DNA of 64,000 bases from an uncultured Clostridia bacterium (lineage in GTDB: Bacteria > Bacillota_A > Clostridia > TANB77 > CAG-508), in contig CAKOYL010000001.1 in NCBI GenBank assembly GCA_934130705.1, positions 55,724 through 119,723 on the forward strand. Direction: 5' to 3'. This document shows, piece by piece, positions 7,740 through 16,561 of this stretch. Each line of letters opens with the position of its first letter. Positions within the stretch are counted from its first letter, which is position 1. A model generated the notes under the pieces. It had not been told where the DNA came from and searched no databases. It saw nothing but the letters and a program-made list of their open reading frames with translations. The position numbers were made by a program, and so were the translations under genes.

Positions 7740-8558
7740 CTAAGCACTCTTTAATTCAAGCCTTAGCTTATCAGCAATCATTGCTATAAATTCCGAATTG
7801 GTAGGCTTTCCTTTAGCAGCTGAAATTGTATAACCAAAAATATTCTCAACTGTCTTTTGATCACCTCTACCCCATGCAACTTCTATAGCATGGCGTATTG
7901 CACGTTCTACACGGCTTGGAGTTGTGTTAAATTTATATGCTATTTTAGGATATAAGCTTTTTGTTATTTGATTTATTACATCAATATCATTTACAACCAT
8001 TATAATAGCTTCTCTTAAATATTGATATCCTTTTATGTGAGCCGGAACTCCAACTTCATGTATAATATTTGTAACTAATGCTTCTAAAGTACTTTCATTC
8101 TTTTCTCCATTTAGTGGAATTTCTACATATTGTGATTTTATTTCTCTTCCTGCAAAAATATTTTGATTTTGATTTGGTTTAAAGTTTTTTAATTCTCTAA
8201 TTCTTTTCATTAATAATTCTATATCAAATGGTTTAACTATGTAATACTCAGCACCTAATGAAATAGCTTTTTGTGTTATTTTATCTTGTCCAACAGCTGA
8301 AAGCATAACACATATTGGTTTTTTATCACATTTTATCATATTCATCTTTTCCAAAACACCTATTCCATCTAAATGTGGCATTATTACATCTAATAATACT
8401 ATATCTGGTGTTACATTTGTTATCATATCAATAGCTTCTTCTCCATCTTTTGCCATTCCAATTACTTCCATATCATCTTGTTCACGTATATAAGATGCCA
8501 ATGTTTGGCTAAATTCTTGATTGTCATCTGCAATCAATATTGTTGTTTTCTCTTTCAT
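7740..8558 (-). CDS. spo0A: Stage 0 sporulation protein A, master response regulator
   Basis: 272 residues. The N-terminal receiver has the acidic pair D11/D12, the phospho-acceptor D57 in IVLLDVIMP and the conserved lysine in YYIVKPFD. After a ~25-residue linker comes the Spo0A-specific DNA-binding domain (about 155-270), with [12 protein letters not shown], the recognition-helix segment [20 protein letters not shown] and [15 protein letters not shown]. When phosphorylated it binds 0A boxes (TGTCGAA) and controls entry into sporulation. Start is preceded by GGAGGGA. Its presence indicates a spore-former; a candidate 0A box occurs at 17147-17153. Confidence 0.97.
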   Translation of the reverse strand: MKEKTTILIADDNQEFSQTLASYIREQDDMEVIGMAKDGEEAIDMITNVTPDIVLLDVIMPHLDGIGVLEKMNMIKCDKKPICVMLSAVGQDKITQKAISLGAEYYIVKPFDIELLMKRIRELKNFKPNQNQNIFAGREIKSQYVEIPLNGEKNESTLEALVTNIIHEVGVPAHIKGYQYLREAIIMVVNDIDVINQITKSLYPKIAYKFNTTPSRVERAIRHAIEVAWGRGDQKTVENIFGYTISAAKGKPTNSEFIAMIADKLRLELKSA

Positions 8559-8636
8559 AACATTCCCTCCAAAAAATAACTATAAATATTTTACTTTTTG
8601 AATTATATTATTTATTTTTTCAGTTTTCAATAAAAT

Positions 8637-8655
8637 ATTGGAAATTTTTTCCAAT
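8637..8655 (-). terminator. Weak terminator or structure after the YigZ-family gene
   Basis: ATTGGAA and TTCCAAT are inverted repeats 15 nt beyond the stop; the T-run that follows is interrupted, so efficiency is doubtful. Confidence 0.35.
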
Positions 8656-8669
8656 TTTTTATAAAAAAC

Positions 8670-9308
8670 CTATTTTCCTATACTTTTATTTATAATTTTT
8701 TTAGATAAAAACTTTAATTCCATTAAATTAATATTTTTTGTTTCAAAATCCTTTACTAATATAGCTTTTTTTTCTTCTTCTAACTGAATTTTACAAATAA
8801 TTATATCAGTATATTCTATATTAATAATATTTATTCTATTTTTTCTACAATAATATTTAAAAGATTCAAAATTGTTGTAATCTAATGTTACTTGAAACTC
8901 CAAGCCAATACATTTTTCAATCTTATTTGCTAAATCTATAGCATTTAAAGTGGATTCTGAATATGCTCTAACTAACCCTCCTGTTCCCAATAAAACACCT
9001 CCAAAATATCTTGTAACAACCACCAATACATTACATAAATTATTTTTTTGAAGGATATTTAACATTGGTCCACCTGCAGTTCCTGATGGTTCTCCATCAT
9101 CACTTGCTTTTTCAAATATTCCATCATTTTCTTGTACTCGATATGCTACACAATTATGTCTAGCATCATAGTATTTCTTTTTTATTATTTTTATCTGTTC
9201 TTCAGCCTCTTGTTGAGTTTCAATCTTAATTAGATTACATATAAATTTTGATTTTTTTACTGTAATTTCATTTTCTATATTATTACTAATTGTTATAAAA
9301 TTATCCAT
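8670..9308 (-). CDS. YigZ/IMPACT family protein
   Basis: 212 residues. Residues 1-125 form the UPF0029/IMPACT N-terminal domain with the hallmark ASDDGEPSGTAGGPML and VTRYFGGVLLGTGGLVRAYS; a shorter ferredoxin-like C-terminal domain follows. Homologues are linked to translation control (eukaryotic IMPACT binds GCN1), but the bacterial role is poorly defined. Full length for the family. Lies between spo0A and the BaiN-type flavoprotein, 24 nt from the latter, so it may share that transcript. Confidence 0.9.
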   Translation of the reverse strand: MDNFITISNNIENEITVKKSKFICNLIKIETQQEAEEQIKIIKKKYYDARHNCVAYRVQENDGIFEKASDDGEPSGTAGGPMLNILQKNNLCNVLVVVTRYFGGVLLGTGGLVRAYSESTLNAIDLANKIEKCIGLEFQVTLDYNNFESFKYYCRKNRINIINIEYTDIIICKIQLEEEKKAILVKDFETKNINLMELKFLSKKIINKSIGK

Positions 9309-9332
9309 TTACAAAACCTTTTCAATTTATTT

Positions 9333-10577
9333 TTATATCTTCCCAGCTGTATAACCAGTAGAATATGCAATTTGTAAGTTAAATCCACCAGTATAAGCAT
9401 CTACATCTATGATTTCACCAGCAAAATATAACCCACTTATAATTTTAGATTCCATTGTTTTAGGATTTATTTCTTTTATTTTTATACCACCACTTGTAAT
9501 AATCGCTTCATCAATACTTCTAAATCTTTTAATTGTAACTTCAAAATTCTTTAATAATTTAACTAAATTTTTTCTTTCGATTTTTGTTATTTCATTTACT
9601 TTTTTGTTCATATCTATATTACTTTTTTCAATTATCACTGGTATTAATTTTTGTGGTAATAATTTGTCCAAACTATTTTTGAACATTTTATTTTTTTCCT
9701 CATTAAAATCCCTTAGAATTCTATCATTTAGTTTTTCTTCTGTAAGAGCGGGTTTAAAATCTATTTTTAATACTATTTTATTTTCTTTAAATAATTGCTC
9801 TATATTTTTGTATCTTACTAAATGAGCTGAGCTACTTAATATTGTTGGGCCTGATACTCCGAAGTGTGTAAATAGCATCTCACCAAAATCGTCATATATT
9901 ATTTTATTTTTAGATTTATCAATTAGCTGTATTTTTACATTTTTCAATGACAAACCTTGTAATTTTTTACAAATAGTTTTATCAAAAGTTTCCAATGGTA
10001 CTAGTGATGGTTTTATTTCAGTTACTGTATGTCCTAATTTTTGTGCAATATAATATCCATCTCCTGTTGAACCTGTTAAAGGATAACTTTTTCCACCTGT
10101 TGCTAATATAACTTTATCAGCTTTTATTATTTCCTTATTTGTCTCTACGCCTTCTATTATATTGTTCTTAACTATGATTTCTTTTACTCTTGTATCGAAT
10201 AAGATTTTTACATCTAAACTCTTTAATTTTCTTTCAAAACATTTTAATACATCAAGTGATTTATCTGTAATTGGGAAAATTCTGTTTCCTCTTTCTTCTT
10301 TAACTTTTAAACCTTCTTTTTTTAGAAAATCAATTATATCATTATTGGTATAATTTTTAAATGCACTATATAAAAACATTCCATTTCCCGGAATATTTTT
10401 AATAAAATCTTCCATGTCCAAAGAAGATGTAATATTACACCTTCCTTTTCCTGTTATTAATAATTTTCTACCTAAAGATGTCATTTTTTCAATTAGTATC
10501 ACATCATTCCCATCTTCTGCTGCTGATATAGCGGCCATCATTCCAGCTGGTCCACCACCTATTACTGCAACTTTCAT
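9333..10577 (-). CDS. FAD-dependent oxidoreductase, BaiN/HI0933 family
   Basis: 414 residues from the ATG at 10577, just after AGGAGG. The N-terminal dinucleotide fold has VIGGGPAGMMAAISAA and the FAD acidic end VILIEK; the LITGKGRCNIT motif that defines the HI0933-like flavoproteins is at about residue 45, ATGGKSYPLTGSTGDGY near residue 165, and the C-terminal FAD-binding signature AGEIIDVDAYTGGFNLQIAY. BaiN in bile-acid 7-dehydroxylating clostridia belongs to this family, but most members have no proven substrate. The gene follows a large palindrome that separates it from the PLP enzyme upstream. Confidence 0.88.
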   Translation of the reverse strand: MKVAVIGGGPAGMMAAISAAEDGNDVILIEKMTSLGRKLLITGKGRCNITSSLDMEDFIKNIPGNGMFLYSAFKNYTNNDIIDFLKKEGLKVKEERGNRIFPITDKSLDVLKCFERKLKSLDVKILFDTRVKEIIVKNNIIEGVETNKEIIKADKVILATGGKSYPLTGSTGDGYYIAQKLGHTVTEIKPSLVPLETFDKTICKKLQGLSLKNVKIQLIDKSKNKIIYDDFGEMLFTHFGVSGPTILSSSAHLVRYKNIEQLFKENKIVLKIDFKPALTEEKLNDRILRDFNEEKNKMFKNSLDKLLPQKLIPVIIEKSNIDMNKKVNEITKIERKNLVKLLKNFEVTIKRFRSIDEAIITSGGIKIKEINPKTMESKIISGLYFAGEIIDVDAYTGGFNLQIAYSTGYTAGKI

Positions 10578-10591
10578 TTTATCCTCCTTTT

Positions 10592-10696
10592 GAACAACCA
10601 ATGGGGACGTTGATTAATTGGTTGGACTATCTAATTCTGTTTGAGATATTAAGTTTGCTGTTTCAACCAATGAATCAACGTCCCCATTGGTTGTTC
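10592..10696. repeat. Long inverted repeat, 33-nt arms with one mismatch
   Basis: Arms 10592-10624 and 10664-10696 are complementary except at one position and enclose a 39-nt loop. Each arm contains CCAATGGGGACGTTGATT and a smaller inner palindrome (CCAAT/ATTGG). The right arm supplies the last codons (NNQWGR) and the TGA stop of the PLP enzyme gene, so the element has become part of that gene's 3' end. Structure and the GGGGAC core recall REP-like palindromes mobilised by RAYT transposases; no transposase is present here. Confidence 0.75.
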
Positions 10697-11922
10697 ATTT
10701 CTTCAATAGCTTTTAATATACCATATTTTCCATAATCATATGTTAAGCCACCTTGCATATATGCAATATATGGTGCTCTTATTGGTCCGTCACAACTTAG
10801 TTCTATTGTTGAACCCTCTGTAAATGTTCCCGCTGCCATTATTACTTTGTCCTCATATCCTCCCATTTCACTTGGTTCTGGTATAACGCAAGAGTCTATT
10901 GGTGATCCTTTTTGTATCCCTTGGCAGAATTTTACTAATTTTTCTTCTGAACCCAATTTTATTGTTTGTACTATATCTGCTCTTTGTTCATTATATTTTG
11001 GTTCTACATCATAACCTAATTTTTCTAATATTCTACTTGCAAATACTGCTGTTTTCACGCTACTTGCTACTACTTGTGGTGCAAAGAATAGTCCTTTTAT
11101 TAATGCTGTATTTTGTCCTAATGATGGTCCTATTTCTTTTCCTATTCCTGGTGCCGTTAGTCTTTCTGCACACAATTCTACTAGCTCTTTGTTTCCCACT
11201 ATATATGCTCCAGATGTTGCAATACCTGCTCCTAAGTTTTTCATTAATGAACCTACTGCTATATCTGCTCCAATTTCTATTGGTTCTTTTTCCTGTACAA
11301 ATTCTCCATAACAGTTATCTACCATTATTATTACATCTTTGTTTACTTCTCTAATTGCCCTTATTGCCTTTTCTATTTTTTCTATTGTTAAACTTTTTCT
11401 TGTTGAATATCCTCTAGATCTTTGTATTTCTACTAATTTTACGTCTTGTTTTTTTAGTCTTTCCTGTATTGTTTTTATATCAAAATCATTTTCTATTAGC
11501 TCTATTTGCTCATATTTTATTCCATATGCTTTTAATGAGCTTGGACTTGATGTTTCTCCACATCCTATTACTGTTTGTAGGGTATCATATGGTGCTCCTG
11601 TTATACTTATCATTGTGTCATTTGGTCGTAATAATGCTGATAATGTTATTGCTAGAGCATGTGTTCCTGATATAAATTGTGCTCTTACTAGTGCATCTTC
11701 GCTTTTGAATACTTTGGCATATATTTCTTCTATTTTATTTCTTCCTGGTTCATCTATTCCGTAACCTGTTGATGAATTTAAGTGCATTTCTTGTAAATTG
11801 CTTTCTTGAAATGCTGTTATTACTTTTAGACTGTTTTTTTCACATATTTCGTCTATTGCTTGAAATTGCGGTTTTATTTCTTCTTCTACTTGCTTTGTTA
11901 ATTTTTTTAATTCTTCATTCAT
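10675..11922 (-). CDS. PLP-dependent aluminium-resistance/methionine gamma-lyase family protein
   Basis: 415 residues from the ATG at 11922, preceded by GAAGG. It is a fold-type I PLP enzyme of the Alum_res family: FISGTHALAITLSALLRP (cofactor phosphate region), SITGAPYDTL, IMVDNCYGEF (aspartate that contacts the pyridine ring) and GSLMKNLGAGI, where the lysine should form the Schiff base. Clostridial members were named for aluminium resistance and are annotated as methionine gamma-lyase-like; the true reaction is uncertain. Its C-terminus is encoded by the arm of the adjacent palindrome. Confidence 0.88.
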   Translation of the reverse strand: MNEELKKLTKQVEEEIKPQFQAIDEICEKNSLKVITAFQESNLQEMHLNSSTGYGIDEPGRNKIEEIYAKVFKSEDALVRAQFISGTHALAITLSALLRPNDTMISITGAPYDTLQTVIGCGETSSPSSLKAYGIKYEQIELIENDFDIKTIQERLKKQDVKLVEIQRSRGYSTRKSLTIEKIEKAIRAIREVNKDVIIMVDNCYGEFVQEKEPIEIGADIAVGSLMKNLGAGIATSGAYIVGNKELVELCAERLTAPGIGKEIGPSLGQNTALIKGLFFAPQVVASSVKTAVFASRILEKLGYDVEPKYNEQRADIVQTIKLGSEEKLVKFCQGIQKGSPIDSCVIPEPSEMGGYEDKVIMAAGTFTEGSTIELSCDGPIRAPYIAYMQGGLTYDYGKYGILKAIEEMNNQWGR

Positions 11923-12002
11923 TTTTTTACCTTCTTTTCTCTTTTTCAATATCTATATTTTACTATATTTCTATATAAAAATCAAACGTTTAGTGGTAGA
12001 AT

Positions 12003-12031
12003 TTGATTTTTTATGTAAATTGTGGTATAAT
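12003..12031 (+). promoter_or_regulatory. Strong sigma-A promoter of the 140-residue orphan gene
   Basis: TTGATT (12003-12008) and TATAAT (12026-12031) are spaced by exactly 17 nt, about 40 nt upstream of the ATG. Confidence 0.7.
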
Positions 12032-12070
12032 TTATTTGTTATAAAATTTTACATCAGGAGGTAATATTAT

Positions 12071-12493
12071 ATGGAAAACAAGCCTATTTTACAGCTGGAG
12101 TTTAATCTTCGGAAACCATATAATGCAGCAAAGCTTCTAATTGAGGCTTTTAATGAAATTATTGAGGAAGGTGGAAGAGGAGAAATCTGCATCCGAAACG
12201 ATAATCCAACAAAGAATAGAAATATTCTGATGTTGAAGATATATCGTTGCAGAAATAGCTATTATTCAACTAGTTTATCTGCTAGTATCACAGATGAAAT
12301 AGACAAAACTTTACGCAAAGATATTAGCAAATTTAATTTTGCTAACGCGATTAATTGTCCAACATCATTTGAAATTGAGGATCCTAAAGATTCCACACAT
12401 GGACAAACAATAAAAATGTCTGTCTTCCAGCCAAACAACGCTGAATTAAATAAAGTTTTAAAATCAAATTTTGAAACCTTTGATTTAGCATAA
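12071..12493 (+). CDS. Orphan 140-residue protein of unknown function
   Basis: ATG at 12071 follows a clear AGGAGG. No signal peptide, membrane helix or known motif. The N-terminal half could form an alpha/beta fold (LQLEFNLRKPYNAAKLLIEAF, then a GRGEICIRN strand); the C-terminal half has ISKFNFANAINCPTSFEIED. Codon use is slightly less AT-biased than the neighbours. It is a self-contained unit with its own strong promoter and a terminator shared with the convergent rpsR gene. I do not recognise it. Confidence 0.7.
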   Translation: MENKPILQLEFNLRKPYNAAKLLIEAFNEIIEEGGRGEICIRNDNPTKNRNILMLKIYRCRNSYYSTSLSASITDEIDKTLRKDISKFNFANAINCPTSFEIEDPKDSTHGQTIKMSVFQPNNAELNKVLKSNFETFDLA

Positions 12494-12514
12494 GAAATAT
12501 TTCATTACAAAAAA

Positions 12515-12550
12515 AGCTGAAACTTTACAATTTAAAGTTTCAGCTCTTTT
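12515..12550. terminator. Bidirectional terminator between the orphan gene and rpsR
   Basis: AGCTGAAACTT pairs with AAGTTTCAGCT around a 9-nt loop; T-runs follow on both strands, fitting two convergent genes. Confidence 0.8.
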
Positions 12551-12560
12551 TCTATTATTA

Positions 12561-12842
12561 CTATTGTTGAGCATATGGTAAAATAGCAATATGTCTTGCT
12601 CTTTTAACTGCTGTAGTAATATCTCTTTGATGTTTTGCACAACATCCTGTTGTTCTTCTTGGTAAGATTTTACCTTTATCATTAACAAATTTCTTTAATT
12701 GGTCTGCATTTTTGTAATCTAATTCAAAATTTTTATCTGAACACATTACGCAAACTTTTTTTCTTTGTTTTCTGAATTTTGGGTTGTAATCTTCATCATA
12801 ATTTTTATTATTATTTCTTTTATTTTGTTTTTTATCAGACAT
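12561..12842 (-). CDS. rpsR: 30S ribosomal protein S18
   Basis: 93 residues, with a longer, basic Asn-rich N-terminal extension than E. coli S18. The conserved core has a Zn-ribbon-like CVMC start (CxxC), [20 protein letters not shown] (the S18 signature) and [20 protein letters not shown]. The four cysteines (CxxC and CC) are as in zinc-binding S18 variants. It binds S6 in the small subunit platform. Last gene of rpsF-ssb-rpsR, 27 nt after ssb. Confidence 0.97.
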   Translation of the reverse strand: MSDKKQNKRNNNKNYDEDYNPKFRKQRKKVCVMCSDKNFELDYKNADQLKKFVNDKGKILPRRTTGCCAKHQRDITTAVKRARHIAILPYAQQ

Positions 12843-12869
12843 TTTAAAATTCCCCCCTTGCCTTAATAA

Positions 12870-13298
12870 TTAAAATGGTAAATCATCAGCTGAAGATGTT
12901 TCGAAATCTGAACCCATGCTTCCTGGCATTGTGTTTCCAAAAGCATTTTCAAATGTTCCAGCTCCTGCATCTCCTTCTCTTCTACTATCTGCAAAGTATG
13001 CTTCTTCTGCAACTACTTCTGTTACATAGTGTTTTACTCCTTGGTCATCATCCCAAGTTCTTGTTTGTAATCTACCTATTATTCCTACTTGTTGACCTTT
13101 TTTAAAGTATTTACTGCAAAATTCTCCTAATTTGCTCCATGCTACTATATTTACAAAATCTGCTTGTCTTTCTTCTCCTTGTCTTACAAATCTTCTATTT
13201 ACAGCTAAGCTAAAAGAAGCAACTAGTGTATTATTTGTTTGTGTGTATCTTACTTCTGGGTCTCTTGTAAGTCTTCCCATTAATATTACTTTGTTCAT
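12870..13298 (-). CDS. ssb: Single-stranded DNA-binding protein
   Basis: 142 residues. One OB fold (residues 1-105) with MNKVILMGRLTRDPEVRYTQ, FVNIVAWSKLGEFCSKYFKKG and GIIGRLQTRTWDD, then a glycine-rich linker and the acidic tip DDLPF that recruits replication and repair partners. Standard Firmicute SSB. Middle gene of the rpsF-ssb-rpsR operon. Confidence 0.97.
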   Translation of the reverse strand: MNKVILMGRLTRDPEVRYTQTNNTLVASFSLAVNRRFVRQGEERQADFVNIVAWSKLGEFCSKYFKKGQQVGIIGRLQTRTWDDDQGVKHYVTEVVAEEAYFADSRREGDAGAGTFENAFGNTMPGSMGSDFETSSADDLPF

Positions 13299-13380
13299 TT
13301 TTTATCATCCTTTCACATGCCCATTTTAACTCTTTATAATGGGCTACTTTAATTTAGGTCCCACATTTTATTACATAAGC

Positions 13381-13665
13381 CTAAGCTTCTTTTCTTACAA
13401 CGATAAATTTGATAATATCATCTGTAATTCTGTAAACTCTTTCAAGTTCTTTTATTGAATCTGGTTTTGCTTCAAAGTTAAATAACATATATGTTGCTTC
13501 TTTGAATTTTTTGATTTCATAAGCTAATTTCTTTTTACCCATGTTTTCAACAGATTCAACTTTTCCGTTTGCATTGATTAATCCTGTAAATTTTTCTTCT
13601 AAAGCTTTTAAACCAGCTTCATCAACATTTGGATTAACAATGATAACACTTTCGTATTTATTCAT
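13381..13665 (-). CDS. rpsF: 30S ribosomal protein S6
   Basis: 94 residues from the ATG at 13665; GGGAGGTG lies 6-9 nt upstream, and a GTG within that site is not the start. NKYESVIIVNPNVDEAG, GKKKLAYEIKKFKEATYMLFNF and the C-terminal YRITDDIIKFIVVR strand are typical S6. Heads the rpsF-ssb-rpsR operon; S6 pairs with S18. In many bacteria the S6:S18 complex represses its own mRNA through a leader element; I could not identify that motif confidently. Confidence 0.97.
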   Translation of the reverse strand: MNKYESVIIVNPNVDEAGLKALEEKFTGLINANGKVESVENMGKKKLAYEIKKFKEATYMLFNFEAKPDSIKELERVYRITDDIIKFIVVRKEA

Positions 13666-13720
13666 TATTTTCACCTCCCTGTGGATTTTATAACCTAACT
13701 TCTCGTTAAGTAGAGACTTA

Positions 13721-13756
13721 AAAATAGCTATACTACTTTTAAAGCATAGCTATTTT
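13721..13756 (-). terminator. Terminator of the P-type ATPase gene
   Basis: AAAATAGCTAT pairs with ATAGCTATTTT and a T-run follows on the minus strand. The rpsF promoter -10 overlaps its first arm. Confidence 0.65.
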
Positions 13757-13780
13757 ATCATATTTTTTACCTTTTTGCAA
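13752..13780 (-). promoter_or_regulatory. Candidate rpsF operon promoter
   Basis: TTGCAA (13780-13775) and TAAAAT (13757-13752) with a 17-nt spacer on the minus strand. It overlaps the terminator hairpin of the upstream gene, so the rpsF mRNA would begin inside that structure. Confidence 0.5.
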
Positions 13781-13804
13781 CCAATTTTACCAATTTTTTA
13801 GATA

Positions 13805-16450
13805 TTATCCTTTTACATATGAAAAATATCTTTTGTTTTCTTTAGCTTTATTGCTTAAATCTACTTTTTTCTGTAATTCTATCACTGGTATTGGTAAAAG
13901 AGAAATTGCAATCGTTATAATCCATTGTGTTAAATTTAAAGGTACCAATTCAAAAATTCTAGCAAATGTTGGAATAATAACAACTATTGTTTGAACAAAC
14001 ACACCTAAAACAACGCTTCCTACCAAATACTTATTTTCAAATAGTCCTGATTCGAAGATAGACTTATCATTTTTTACATTAACACTATGTATTAATTCCA
14101 AGAATCCTATTGATAAAAATGCCATTGTTCTTGCTACCTCTAATCCATAATATTTATTACCAATACTAAATGCTACTAGTGTAAATACGCCAATCATAAT
14201 TCCTTCTACTATAATTTTATTCCATAAACCATCTGCAAATATCCCTTTTTTGCTATCTATTGGCTTTTTATTCATTATATCCTTTTCTGGCTTTTCAAGT
14301 CCTAATGCTATTGCTGGTAAAGAATCTGTTACTAAATTTATCCATAATAATTGTATTGCTAGTAATGGTGATTTTAAACCTAATACTAACCCCATAAATA
14401 TTGTTACTATTTCTCCTATATTTGTTGATAACAAAAAGTGAACCGCTTTTTTTATGTTATCATATATATTTCTTCCTTGTTTTACCGCTTCTACTATTGT
14501 TACAAAATTATCATCTGTAAGTATTATGTCAGCCGCATTTTTAGCAACATCTGTACCATTTTTTCCCATTGCTATTCCTATATCTGCATTTTTTAATGCT
14601 GGACTGTCATTTACTCCATCTCCTGTCATTGCTACTACTGCACCATTTCTTTGCCATGCTTTTACTATTCTTACTTTGTGTTCAGGTGTAACTCTTGCAA
14701 ATACTGAATATTCTTTTATTCCTTTTTCTAGTTGTTCTTGTGTCATTTTATCCAGTTCTTGACCTGTTATTGCTTTTTCTGTTTCATTTAAAATTCCTAA
14801 ATCTCGTGCAATGGCTTTTGCTGTTTCTAAATGGTCACCTGTAATCATTACAGTTTTTATTCCAGCTTTTTTACAAGTACTAACAGCTTCCTTTACGCCT
14901 TCCCTTGGAGGATCTATCATTCCAATCAATCCCATAAATGTTAAGTTATTTTCAATATTTTTTGAATCTATTTTAGAAGGTATTTCATTTATATCTTTAT
15001 ATGCAACTGCTATAACCCTTAATGCCTTATGAGCCATTTGTTCATTTTCATTTTTTATTTTAATTTTTTCTAATGCTTTTACATTTATGTTTCCATTCAT
15101 TTCTATTGATGATACTTCCTTTGTGCATTTTTCTAGTAATACATCTGGTGCACCTTTGCAAATTACACGATACTTATTACCAATTCTGTGTATTGTGGTC
15201 ATCATCTTTCTATTAGAGTCAAATGGTATTTCATTTACTCTAGGATACATATTCTCAAGCTCTTTTTTGTTACTTCCTATATTAATTGCAGCTTCTACTA
15301 TTGCCTTTTCTGTTGGTTCACCTATTACTTTTGATTGACTATTTTCCACAGTTATCTCACAATCTGTGCATAATGTCGCCATTTTTACTACTAATTCTTT
15401 GCTTTTGGAATTTACTTCAACAACTTTCATTTTATTCTGTGTTAATGTTCCGGTTTTATCCGAACATATTACATTACTGCTTCCTAATGTTTCTACAGCA
15501 GGAAGTTTTCTAATTATACTATTTCTTTTTGCCATTTTTGTAACACCTATTGAAAGCATTATAGTTACAATGGCTGGTAAACCTTCTGGTATAGCTGCAA
15601 CTGCAAGTCCTACTGCAGTCATAAACATTTCTATTGGATTTATTTGTTTTATTAGTCCCATTAAAAATATAATTACACATATTATTAAACATGCAATTCC
15701 AAGTATTTTCCCTACTTCTCCTAATTTTTTCTGTAATGGTGTTTCTGGTGCTTCATCTTCTATTATCATATTAGCAATTTGTCCTAATTTTGTTTCCATT
15801 CCTGTTTCTGTTACAACAGCTCTTCCTGTTCCATTTACAACAATACTTGCCATAAATGCTAAATTTTTCATATCTCCTAATGGTACATCTTTTTTAAAAA
15901 TTGAGTTTGCCTCTTTTAATGATGGTTCTACTTCTCCAGTTAATGATGATTCTTCTATTTTTAAATTGTGACTTTCTAATATTCTACAATCTGCTGGTAC
16001 ATAATTCCCAGCTTCCAAGATGATAATATCTCCTTTTACTAATTCTTCTGCATTGATTTCTTCATGTTTTCCATTCCTTATAACTTTTGCAATTTGAGGT
16101 GTCATTTGTTTTAATGCTTCTATTGATTTTTCAGCCTTTGCCTCTTGAATTACTCCCATTAATGCATTAAATACTACTATTCCTATAATTATAATTGAAT
16201 CTATATAATCATTTTCACCTTGCATTTTTGATACAACTGCTGATATTATTGAAGCAATTATTAGGGTTATAATCATAAAATCATTGAATTGTTTTAAAAA
16301 CTTTATGATCAAACTTTCTTTTTTCTTATCTTTTAATTTGTTTTTTCCATATTTTTCTTTTCTTATATTCACCTCTTTTTCATTTAGCCCCTCTTTTTCA
16401 TTTGTGTTTAATCTTCTAATAACATCATTTTTATCTAGTGTTTGCCACAT
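13805..16450 (-). CDS. Calcium-type cation-transporting P-type ATPase
   Basis: 881 residues; ATG at 16450 is 8 nt after AAAGGAG (an in-frame GTG at 16459 is part of the upstream site). P2A architecture: N-terminal cation-ATPase domain, actuator loop with SSLTGEVEPS, fourth membrane helix VAAIPEGLPAIV (cation-binding PEGL), phosphorylation site CSDKTGTLT near residue 330, hinge GDGVNDSPALKNADIGIA, and a C-terminal membrane domain (ALGLEKPEKDIM). Most similar in layout to bacterial SERCA-like Ca2+ exporters; Mn2+ transport is an alternative. Full length. Monocistronic between divergent ytaF and the rpsF operon. Confidence 0.93.
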   Translation of the reverse strand: MWQTLDKNDVIRRLNTNEKEGLNEKEVNIRKEKYGKNKLKDKKKESLIIKFLKQFNDFMIITLIIASIISAVVSKMQGENDYIDSIIIIGIVVFNALMGVIQEAKAEKSIEALKQMTPQIAKVIRNGKHEEINAEELVKGDIIILEAGNYVPADCRILESHNLKIEESSLTGEVEPSLKEANSIFKKDVPLGDMKNLAFMASIVVNGTGRAVVTETGMETKLGQIANMIIEDEAPETPLQKKLGEVGKILGIACLIICVIIFLMGLIKQINPIEMFMTAVGLAVAAIPEGLPAIVTIMLSIGVTKMAKRNSIIRKLPAVETLGSSNVICSDKTGTLTQNKMKVVEVNSKSKELVVKMATLCTDCEITVENSQSKVIGEPTEKAIVEAAINIGSNKKELENMYPRVNEIPFDSNRKMMTTIHRIGNKYRVICKGAPDVLLEKCTKEVSSIEMNGNINVKALEKIKIKNENEQMAHKALRVIAVAYKDINEIPSKIDSKNIENNLTFMGLIGMIDPPREGVKEAVSTCKKAGIKTVMITGDHLETAKAIARDLGILNETEKAITGQELDKMTQEQLEKGIKEYSVFARVTPEHKVRIVKAWQRNGAVVAMTGDGVNDSPALKNADIGIAMGKNGTDVAKNAADIILTDDNFVTIVEAVKQGRNIYDNIKKAVHFLLSTNIGEIVTIFMGLVLGLKSPLLAIQLLWINLVTDSLPAIALGLEKPEKDIMNKKPIDSKKGIFADGLWNKIIVEGIMIGVFTLVAFSIGNKYYGLEVARTMAFLSIGFLELIHSVNVKNDKSIFESGLFENKYLVGSVVLGVFVQTIVVIIPTFARIFELVPLNLTQWIITIAISLLPIPVIELQKKVDLSNKAKENKRYFSYVKG

Positions 16451-16561
16451 ATAATCCACTCCTTTGTGTTTTTAATTATTTAATTATATGTAGCTTGTAC
16501 TTTTTTATTACTAAGAAACTATTTTTATTTTCTGTCATATTATGTTGTAAGAGGTGTTTTT

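Noticed and set aside
9409..9825. 138-codon plus-strand frame and many other long hydrophobic plus-strand frames
   Set aside because: They are antisense shadows of well-supported minus-strand genes; AT-rich coding strands give long Leu/Phe-rich complements.
11970..12020. Hairpin AAAAATCAAA/TTTGATTTTT as a terminator
   Set aside because: It overlaps the -35 of the orphan gene promoter and has a long loop; too weak to call separately.
13681..13720. S6:S18 leader regulatory motif before rpsF
   Set aside because: Only a weak ACTT/AAGT stem is visible; the conserved bulged motif could not be identified.
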